A stretch of DNA of 64,000 nt from positions 310,001 through 374,000 of the forward strand of contig OZ243949.1 in the NCBI GenBank assembly GCA_965214305.1, written 5' to 3'. The notes beneath the pieces were generated by a model, which worked only from the letters and a program-made list of their open reading frames with translations, was not told where the DNA came from and searched no databases. The translations under genes were made by a program, and so were the position numbers. How positions within the stretch are numbered: the stretch's first letter is position 1; each line of letters begins with the position of its first letter. Origin of the DNA: Azophilus sp965214305 (lineage in GTDB: Bacteria; Pseudomonadota; Gammaproteobacteria; Pseudomonadales; Azotimanducaceae). Below, piece by piece: positions 57,463 through 64,000 of this stretch.

Positions 57463-60400
57463 TCAGGGCGCGGGGGGCGCGGGCGGCGCCGGCGGCGGCG
57501 CGTTTCCCGCGGGGTCGGCGGCCGACCAGTTGGCGAGGCGGCCCGCCGGGTCTTCGACGAGGCTCATGACGGCGAGGTCGGCGTCCGCGGCGACGCGCAG
57601 GCGCCACTTGCCGGCGCCGTCGCCGAGCGCGCCCGAGTCGACGGCGTCCGCCTCCCCGGACTCCAGCCGGGCGGCGGTCAGTTCGACGGCGCCGCGCGCG
57701 GGCACCCGCACCGCCACGGCGGTGCCGGGCGAGGCGCCCGCGTCGTCGGTGCCTTCGACCGTCGCGGACGCCGCCGCCGGGCCGCGGTTCACCAGGCGCA
57801 GCCGGCCGCGCTGGCGGGTGTTGGAGCCCGGGTTGAGGGTCGCCACCCGGTGGACGCCGTCGGCGGACGGGGCGACCGCGCCCATGGCCGTCACGAAGCC
57901 GCCGGCGTGGCGCACGTAGGCGCCCGCCCGGAGGTCGATGTCGGCCGACAGTTCCAGCCGCCAGTCGCCGGCGCCGGCGCCGGCGGCGCCGTCGAGGCCC
58001 TTGGCGGGGTTGCCGAGCTCCAAATCCTCGGAGTTGAGGTGTTTGGCCTCGCGCGCGCCGAGGCCCAGGGTCAGGGGCCCGTAGGCGCGCCCGGCGTCGT
58101 CGAACGCGCGCAGGGTGACCGCGCCGGCGCGGTCGGAGGCGTTCGCCAGGCGGACGAAGCCGCGGCGGCCGAGCGGGTCGGAGGCGGCCGGGAACAGGGG
58201 GGCGCGGCGGACGCCGGCGTCGTCCGCGGGCAGTTCCGCCGACAGGTTGGCGAGGTGCCCGCCGGGGCTGGACAGCAGGCCCATGGCCACCAGGGGCGCG
58301 TCCGCGGCGATCGCCAGGCGCCACTTGCCGCGGCCGTCGCCGAGGCCGGCCTGGGGCGCCCCGCAGTCCAGCCCGCGGCCGGACTCCAGGGCGGCCGCGT
58401 CGACCTCGCAGGCGGCGCCGGGGGGCAGCGTCAGGCGCACCGGGGCGCCGGGCGAGGCGCCCGCGTCGTCGGTGCCCGTCACCGTCGCGCGCGCCTCGGC
58501 GGCGGTCGGGTTCACCAGCCGCAGGCGGCTGACCTGGTCGGTGTTGCCGGCCGGGTTGAAGAAGAGCAGCCGCAGGGCGCCGCCGGGGCCGCGCGGGGCC
58601 GTCGCGGCCATGGCCGTGGCGAAGCCGTCGGCGGCGCGCAGCAGGGGGAGCGCCCCGGCGTCCGCGCCGGCGAACGCCAGCCGCCAGCCGCCCGTGCCGG
58701 GGCCGGCGGCGCCGTCGAGGCCCTTGGCGGGGTTGCCCGCCTCCAGGTCGTCCGAGTTGAAGTGTTTCGCCTCGCGCGCGCCGAGGCGCAGGGTCAGCGG
58801 GGCGTATTGACGCCCGGCGTCGTCGGTGGGCGTCACCGCGACCGCCGCGGGCGCGTCGGCGCGGTTGACCACCCGCACGAACCCCTGCAGGAAGGGGTGC
58901 GAGGCCGGCGGCAGGTACCAGGCCGCCGCGGGCGCGGCGGCCGCGGCCGGCGCGCGGCTCTCCGGCTCCCCCCCGGCCTCCGGCGGCGGTGGCGGCGGCG
59001 GCGGCGGAGGTGGAGGCGGCGGCGGCGGCGGCGGAGGCGGAGGCGGCGGCGGCGGCGCGCCGTCATTGTCGGTGACGACCAGGTTCAGGTCGGGGCCGCT
59101 GCCCGCCGTGTAGCCGCCGCCCTGGACGCTGTGGCTCAGCGTCGCCCGGTCATCGACGGCATCGTCGTCCGGGGAGGCCGACACCGTGACGGTCCGGGGC
59201 GCGCTCCAGTCGCCGCGGGTGAAGTCGAGGCTGACGGGGGAGGTGGTCACGTCGGGATTGTCGGAGGTGATCCACACGCTCACCCCCGCGCCCTCGGGGG
59301 GTCGGGCGCTCAACCGCACCCCGTAGCTGGCGGCGCCGCCCTCGGCCACCGTCAGGGATGCCGGGGACAGCACCAACACGCCGAACAGCGGTCTCGCGCC
59401 CACCGGCGCCGACGGCCGGCCGTTCACGGCGCCGGCCACCGCCCGCACGCGGATGTTGTAGGTCAAGCCGTTGACGAGGCCGGTGACCGTGTGGCTCCGG
59501 GTCGTCGCGTCGCTTTCGGGGATGTCCCTCCAGCGGGTGCCCTCGAGAAGCTGGTACTGCCACTTGGTGATTTCGTCGGAGGCGGGGGCGTTCCAACTCA
59601 GGACCGCCCGGCCGTCGCCCGCCGCGGCGGCGAGGCCCGTGGGCGCCGCCGGCGCCGCCGCGGCCGGCGCGTCGTCGTCGTCCACCGTCACCGCCACGCT
59701 CCCGGTCACCGAGTTGTAGCCGCCGCCGCTCGCGCCGTGGGTCAGCGTCGCGCTGTCGTCCGCCGTGTCGTTGTCCTGCCCCGCCGACACCGTCACCGTT
59801 TGCGCCGTGCCCCAGGTGGCGGTGGTGAAGGTCAGCGTGCTCTGGTCGCCGTTCGCGGTGGAGTCGGTGTCGAACGTCACCTCGCCGCCCGCCCCGGCCA
59901 CCGTCACCGTCACGTTGCCGGTGGGCTCGGTGGCCAGCGCCACCGTGTAGGTCGCGCTGCCGCCCTCGGCCACGGTCAGCGAAGCCGGGTCGAGCACCAG
60001 GCCCGGCGCGTCGTTGTCGGCGACGGTCACCGCCACGCTGCCCGTGACCGAGCCGTAGCCGCCGCCGCTCGCGGTGTGCGTCAGCGTCGCGGTGTCGTTC
60101 GCGGTGTCGTTGTCGGCCGCCGCCAGCACCGTCACCGTCCGCGGCGCGCTCCAATTGGTCGTGCTGAAGGTCAGGGCGGTGGTCTGGGTGCCGGGCGTGG
60201 TGGCGTCGGTGTCGAACGTCACCTCGCCGCTCGCCCCCCCGACCGTCACCGTCACGTTCCCGTCGGGCCGGCTCGAGAGCGCCACCGTGTAGGTCGCGCT
60301 CGCCTCCTCGACCACCGTCACCGCGGCCGAACTGAACACCAGGGCGGTCCACACCGCGGTCGCCGTCTCCGCGCTCGCCGGACCGGTGTTCGTGCCGTCG

Positions 60401-63400
60401 GTGGCGGCGTTCGCGGCCACCGTCACCACCACGTCCGCGCCGCCGTCGGGAGTGACCGCGAGCGTATAGACGGTCGCGCTCGTCGCCGTGAACGTGCCCT
60501 TCGTGCCGCCGGTGACCGTCACGTCGTCGGTCGCGAAACCCGTGACATCCTCCGAGAAGGTGAACGTCGCGGTGATGTCGCCGGTGCCGCCGATCCTGTC
60601 CGGCACCCCGGTGATCGCCACCGTCGGCGCGCCCGTGTCCGGATCGGTGATGCGGAAGTCCGCCAGGCTGTCGGCGCCGGACGCGCCGCCGCCGAGGCCG
60701 GCGCCGGAGCTCGCGTCCAGCGTGCCGAGGCCGATCACCACCGTCTCGCCGCCCGTCTCGACCGCGCCGTCCGCCGCCGCCGTCAGCGTCAGCGTGACCG
60801 TCGTCGCCGTCGTCCCCGTGGTCGGGCCGGTGAAGGTCACCGTCGCGTTCCCGGAGTCCAGGTTCGCGCAGGCCACCCCGGTCGGCGGGGTCGTGGGGCA
60901 GGCCGTCGTGTAGTCCGCGCCCCGCGTCGCCTCGCCGCCGAAGGTGAGCGGCACCGGCAGCGTCTCGCCGTTCACCAGGCCCCGGTTCAGGGTGACGGTG
61001 AAGGTCTTCGTCCCGCCCTCGGCGACATCCCCGGCGGCGCCCGCGAGCGTCACCGCGGTCGGGTCGTTGTCCGCCACCGTGACGGTGGCCGCCGTGCCGC
61101 TCAGGCTGTGGTAGCTGCTGTCCCGGGAGGATGTGCGGTAGGTGACGGACAGTTCCCGGCCGATGGGGCTGTCCGCGCTGTCGTCGGTGGCGCGCATCGT
61201 CACCGTCTGCGCCGAGTTCCAGGTCGAGGCGGTGAAAGCGAGCAACGCGCTGCCGCCGAACGTGCTGCCGCCCGGGCCGGCGAGCTCCAGCCCGGCGGGG
61301 GCGGTGACGGTGACCGCGACGCCTCCAGACGGCCGGGTGTTCAGCGCCACCGTGAAGGTCGCCGTGTCCGAGGCGTCGCCCTCGGTGACGGCCCGGTCCG
61401 TCGGCTGCGCCGTGGCCACGCCGGCGGTGGCCGCGGCCGTCGGCGTGGCGGTCGCCTCGGACGAGGCCGCGCCCTCGAGCGTCCCGTCCAGGGCGCGGAC
61501 CTGGAAGCCGTAGGCCGTGCCGTTCGTCAGGCCCGTGACCGTGTGCGTGGTGGTCGCGGCGGTGCTGCCGGCGATGGCCGTCCAGGTTCCCCAGCTGCCG
61601 GTGTCCGGCGGGGTGCGCTGGCGGAACTGGTAGCCGCTGATGGCGGCGTCGGAGGGGTCGGTCCAGCTCAGGACGGCCCGGCCGTCGCCCGCCGCCGCGG
61701 CGAAGCCGGCGGGCGCCAGCGGCGGGTCGTCGTCCTGGATGGTCAGCGTGAACGTGGTCCGGGCGCCGAGGTCGTAGCCGGCGCCGTCGGCCAGGGTCAG
61801 GATGACCGTCTCGTCGGGCTCGCGCAGGGCGTCCTGGATGATGTCGATGTCGATATACGCCCCGGCCTCGCCCGGGGTCACGGCCACGCTGTCGCTGGCC
61901 GGCGCCGTGAAGTCCCCGTCCGAACCCCGGGTCGCGGTGCCGGTCACCGTGTAGGCCAGCGTGATCGCCGCCAACGGGGCCGGGTTGATACTGATGGGAA
62001 TGGACGCCGAAACGTTCTCGGGAGTTGATCCCGCGGAGGATGCGAACTGCGCCGCCGGCGCCGTCGGCGTGGCGGTGATCGTGTCCGACGCCGCGCCGAG
62101 GACCGTCCCGGCCACGGCGCGGATCTGGAAGCTGTACTCCGTGCCGTTGGCCAGGCCGGCCAGGATTTTTGCCGTGGTGTCGGCTCTGGAGTTGGTGAAA
62201 TCCGTCCACTCCCCCCAATCCACCGGATCGCCCGTCCCCCGGCGGTACTGGTACTTCGTGATGGCGCTGTTCGACGGGTCGTCCCAACTCAGCTGGACAC
62301 GGCGGTCGAGCGCCTCGGCCGCGAGGCCCGTCGGCTTGGCGGGCGCCCCCTGCGGCGTGGCGGACACGGTGTCCGAGTCGGGGCTGAGCAGCGTCCCGGC
62401 GCGGGCGCGGATCTGGAAGTCGTAGGCGGTGCCGTTGGTCAGGCCGCCCCTCGTTAGCCTAGTGGTGTTCGCGTCACTGCTGCCGATGGCCGTCCAGCCC
62501 CCCCAGCTGCCGCCGCTTGCCCGCTGCCGGACCTGGTACAGGGAGATTCTGCTGTCGCGGGGGTTGTCCCAGCTCAGCACGACCTCGCCGTCGCCCGCCG
62601 TGGCCGTCAGGCCGGTCGGCTTGGCCGGCGGCGGGTTGGCGGCCGGCGTGGCGGTGGCGGCGTCCGAGGCGGCGCCTTGCAGCGCCCCGGCGCGGGCGCG
62701 GACGCGGAAGCCGTACTGGTCGCCGTTGACCAGGCCGGAGATGCGGCCGCCGGTGGCGCCGGGGCCCGCCCCGGGGCTGAAGTTGCGCCAGCCGCCCCAG
62801 GAGCCGGGGGTGACGCGCCAGTTGTCGTACTGGTACGAGGTGATGCGGCTGTCGTCCGAGGCCGTCCAGCGCAGCGTCACCTGGCCGCTGCCCGGGCCCG
62901 GCGTCGCGGTGAGGCCGGTCGGCGCGGCGGGGCCGTTGGGGGCGCCCTTGAGGGCGAAGCGGATGGAGGTCCCGATGCCCGGCCCGTTTATCCAATTGCG
63001 ACCGGAAACGAAGCGTCCGGCGTCGGCGATGCTCCAGCCGGCCGCGCCGGTCTGCGCGTTGGATGTGGTAACGGTTAAACCCACATTGGCCGCTGCCCGA
63101 TTCCTGCCGTCATTGACCACGAGGAAATAGGTCGTGCTGGCCGCGAGCGTGGTGCCGGCCGGGGCGGTGAACGTGTTCAGGGCATCTCGAGTGAAGCTGG
63201 ACGGATTGGCGAGCGTCGCCACAAGGGCGCCGGGGTTTGCGCCCCCGCCGGCGCGGATCGTGACAACCGTGTCACGGCCCGACACTTCCCGCAATGGTAT
63301 GTCCACCGCCGAGAGCGTGTAGCCGTAGCCGTTGGAACCGGTGGTGAAGGCCACTGCGACCTGATTTCCAGTGGTGAGTAACAAAGGCTGCCCCGTGTTG

Positions 63401-63618
63401 CTGACCAGCGTGTCCTGCGCCTGGGCGGCGGGGGCGAGGGCGGCCAGCAGCGGCAGGGCGAGCAGGGCGGCGGCGGCAAGCGCGCGCAGCGCGCGCCGCG
63501 GTCGGGCGGAAGCGGCGGGGCGGGGCCGCCTTTCAAGGGCCCGGCCCCGGCGGGCGGCGCGGCGGAGGCCCGCCAAGGGGCCGGCCGCGGGGCTGGCGGG
63601 ATGATGGAGGCCCGGCAT
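57463..63618 (-). CDS. Giant secreted multidomain protein (FnIII, Calx-beta, poly-Pro, repeated C-terminal module)
   Basis: A protein of about 2,050 residues. A signal peptide (LAAAALLALPLLAALAPAAQA) is followed by an N-terminal beta domain, four FnIII domains (PTGLTATAGDGEVVLSWDNP and kin), a Calx-beta domain with PDETVILTLADGAGYDLG, another FnIII, then a run of Calx-beta/Ig-like repeats (SVAVTVADND and GNVTVTV-GEVTFDTD modules), a further FnIII and a Pro run (about 1604-1632 of the full frame). Last is a tandem pair of 235-residue modules (AKHFNSDDLEAGNPAKGLDG and AKHLNSEDLELGNPAKGLDG). It is probably a surface or secreted adhesin. ATG at 63618 is the best start; the frame stays open to 63873. 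Codon use is very GC-rich and unlike the rest of the window. Confidence 0.8.
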   Translation of the reverse strand: MPGLHHPASPAAGPLAGLRRAARRGRALERRPRPAASARPRRALRALAAAALLALPLLAALAPAAQAQDTLVSNTGQPLLLTTGNQVAVAFTTGSNGYGYTLSAVDIPLREVSGRDTVVTIRAGGGANPGALVATLANPSSFTRDALNTFTAPAGTTLAASTTYFLVVNDGRNRAAANVGLTVTTSNAQTGAAGWSIADAGRFVSGRNWINGPGIGTSIRFALKGAPNGPAAPTGLTATPGPGSGQVTLRWTASDDSRITSYQYDNWRVTPGSWGGWRNFSPGAGPGATGGRISGLVNGDQYGFRVRARAGALQGAASDAATATPAANPPPAKPTGLTATAGDGEVVLSWDNPRDSRISLYQVRQRASGGSWGGWTAIGSSDANTTRLTRGGLTNGTAYDFQIRARAGTLLSPDSDTVSATPQGAPAKPTGLAAEALDRRVQLSWDDPSNSAITKYQYRRGTGDPVDWGEWTDFTNSRADTTAKILAGLANGTEYSFQIRAVAGTVLGAASDTITATPTAPAAQFASSAGSTPENVSASIPISINPAPLAAITLAYTVTGTATRGSDGDFTAPASDSVAVTPGEAGAYIDIDIIQDALREPDETVILTLADGAGYDLGARTTFTLTIQDDDPPLAPAGFAAAAGDGRAVLSWTDPSDAAISGYQFRQRTPPDTGSWGTWTAIAGSTAATTTHTVTGLTNGTAYGFQVRALDGTLEGAASSEATATPTAAATAGVATAQPTDRAVTEGDASDTATFTVALNTRPSGGVAVTVTAPAGLELAGPGGSTFGGSALLAFTASTWNSAQTVTMRATDDSADSPIGRELSVTYRTSSRDSSYHSLSGTAATVTVADNDPTAVTLAGAAGDVAEGGTKTFTVTLNRGLVNGETLPVPLTFGGEATRGADYTTACPTTPPTGVACANLDSGNATVTFTGPTTGTTATTVTLTLTAAADGAVETGGETVVIGLGTLDASSGAGLGGGASGADSLADFRITDPDTGAPTVAITGVPDRIGGTGDITATFTFSEDVTGFATDDVTVTGGTKGTFTATSATVYTLAVTPDGGADVVVTVAANAATDGTNTGPASAETATAVWTALVFSSAAVTVVEEASATYTVALSSRPDGNVTVTVGGASGEVTFDTDATTPGTQTTALTFSTTNWSAPRTVTVLAAADNDTANDTATLTHTASGGGYGSVTGSVAVTVADNDAPGLVLDPASLTVAEGGSATYTVALATEPTGNVTVTVAGAGGEVTFDTDSTANGDQSTLTFTTATWGTAQTVTVSAGQDNDTADDSATLTHGASGGGYNSVTGSVAVTVDDDDAPAAAAPAAPTGLAAAAGDGRAVLSWNAPASDEITKWQYQLLEGTRWRDIPESDATTRSHTVTGLVNGLTYNIRVRAVAGAVNGRPSAPVGARPLFGVLVLSPASLTVAEGGAASYGVRLSARPPEGAGVSVWITSDNPDVTTSPVSLDFTRGDWSAPRTVTVSASPDDDAVDDRATLSHSVQGGGYTAGSGPDLNLVVTDNDGAPPPPPPPPPPPPPPPPPPPPPPPPPEAGGEPESRAPAAAAAPAAAWYLPPASHPFLQGFVRVVNRADAPAAVAVTPTDDAGRQYAPLTLRLGAREAKHFNSDDLEAGNPAKGLDGAAGPGTGGWRLAFAGADAGALPLLRAADGFATAMAATAPRGPGGALRLLFFNPAGNTDQVSRLRLVNPTAAEARATVTGTDDAGASPGAPVRLTLPPGAACEVDAAALESGRGLDCGAPQAGLGDGRGKWRLAIAADAPLVAMGLLSSPGGHLANLSAELPADDAGVRRAPLFPAASDPLGRRGFVRLANASDRAGAVTLRAFDDAGRAYGPLTLGLGAREAKHLNSEDLELGNPAKGLDGAAGAGAGDWRLELSADIDLRAGAYVRHAGGFVTAMGAVAPSADGVHRVATLNPGSNTRQRGRLRLVNRGPAAASATVEGTDDAGASPGTAVAVRVPARGAVELTAARLESGEADAVDSGALGDGAGKWRLRVAADADLAVMSLVEDPAGRLANWSAADPAGNAPPPAPPAPPAP

Positions 63619-64000
63619 GCGGGCCGCGGTGGAGCGGGCGGGACCGGCGGGAGAGGGTGGCGCCCGAAGCCGGTCCGGGCGGCGGCGGGAGAGAGGTTCA
63701 GGCGCAGAGGCCGGCGGACGGGAGCGGCCCCGGCAGCCGGGGCCGGACGCCGGTTCCGCGGGGATGCCGGCGAGGGGGCGCCCGCCCCGGCCGGCGGCGT
63801 CGGAGCGGGCGTTCCGAAAGCCTTTACATGGCGGCGCGCCCGTCCGGCGCAGACGGCCGCTCACGCCGCGCATTTCGGGGGGGGGGGGGGGGGGGGTGAG
63901 GCGACGACGCGGGCGGAAGGCCGGACGGGCGCGGCATGCCGCGCAGGCATCAACGGTCCGGCCAAGGCATTGATGGATTTGTTTTTTGGCATAGCCGTTC
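63619..64000. other. GC-rich upstream region of the giant gene and window end
   Basis: The region holds the open but unfamily-like extension of the giant ORF (63619-63873), the G20 run, and about 100 bp turning AT-rich at the very end. No promoter or other gene can be supported. Confidence 0.4.
63877..63896 (-). repeat. Homopolymer of 20 G (20 C on the coding strand)
   Basis: A run of 20 G stands three bases before the first ATG (63873) of the longest reading of the giant gene. Such tracts are either phase-variable switches or sequencing/assembly artefacts. Confidence 0.6.

Noticed and set aside
57214..62028. A 1,604-codon open frame on the plus strand through the GC-rich segment
   Set aside because: It consists of Arg, Gly, Ala, Val and His in monotonous runs and has no family features. 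It is the opposite-strand shadow of the FnIII/Calx-beta gene, stop-free because the DNA is so rich in GC.
1..64000. tRNA, rRNA or CRISPR features
   Set aside because: I saw no T-loop-like GTTCGAATCC context with a matching cloverleaf, no rRNA sequence and no regularly spaced short repeats. The family A-D repeats are dispersed, not arrayed.

Overview
The window looks like chromosome from a gammaproteobacterium. The evidence is the csiV-mfd pair, a lexA preceded by two CTGT-N8-ACAG type SOS boxes, tatD next to an Slt-type transglycosylase, and an S-methyl-5'-thioinosine phosphorylase. I cannot name the genus. The gene set (branched-chain-type ABC uptake plus acyl-CoA ligases, 2-oxoacid:ferredoxin oxidoreductase, polyhydroxyalkanoate and wax-ester storage, two selenoproteins) suits an uncultured marine or host-associated heterotroph or mixotroph; that is inference. 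I saw no rRNA, tRNA or CRISPR array.

Layout. 1-4560: a minus-strand chain of universal stress protein, lytic transglycosylase, TatD, C39-like peptidase, small membrane protein and a GNAT acetyltransferase cut by the window edge. 4638-6111: a membrane-anchored protein of unknown function and a GrdB-like selenoprotein whose UGA is followed by a good SECIS-like hairpin. 6259-16722: topA, lexA, mscS, mtiP, csiV, mfd. 16974-21687: a three-gene 2-oxoacid:acceptor oxidoreductase operon. 21859-22080: a hidden SelW-like selenoprotein on the minus strand. 22477-31194: small membrane protein, LLM flavin enzyme, RND efflux pair, a 38-residue membrane peptide, a non-canonical Nramp protein and a 1-Cys peroxiredoxin. 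31386-38091: livHMGF, an AMP-forming acyl-CoA synthetase and livK. 38112-40752: a hydrolase and a probably acquired metallophosphoesterase. 41153-48048: a carbon and energy storage cluster (GYD protein, GYD-acyltransferase fusion, phasin, GNAT, WS/DGAT, DUF6489-like, PhaC, PhaR). 48329-57151: HAD phosphatase, lipid-transfer-type thiolase with its DUF35 partner, acyl-CoA synthetase, BCCT transporter, DUF2235 hydrolase and an E2 acyltransferase. From 57247 the character changes sharply: an IS remnant, then a very GC-rich segment with one giant secreted FnIII/Calx-beta protein.

Systems. Fatty or aromatic acids may enter through the Liv-type ABC system and be charged by the synthetase in the same cluster. 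Acyl-CoA flow then meets thiolase/DUF35, PHA and wax/TAG storage, and the Kor enzyme. The two selenoproteins imply selenocysteine machinery elsewhere in the genome.

The intergenic spaces hold four dispersed sequence families. Family A is a 159-bp palindromic MITE flanked by CTAG duplications, often sitting on stop codons. Family B is a roughly 110-bp hairpin. Family C is a longer palindrome. Family D is an 84-bp block found at nearly the same distance upstream of two acyl/2-oxoacid metabolism start codons.
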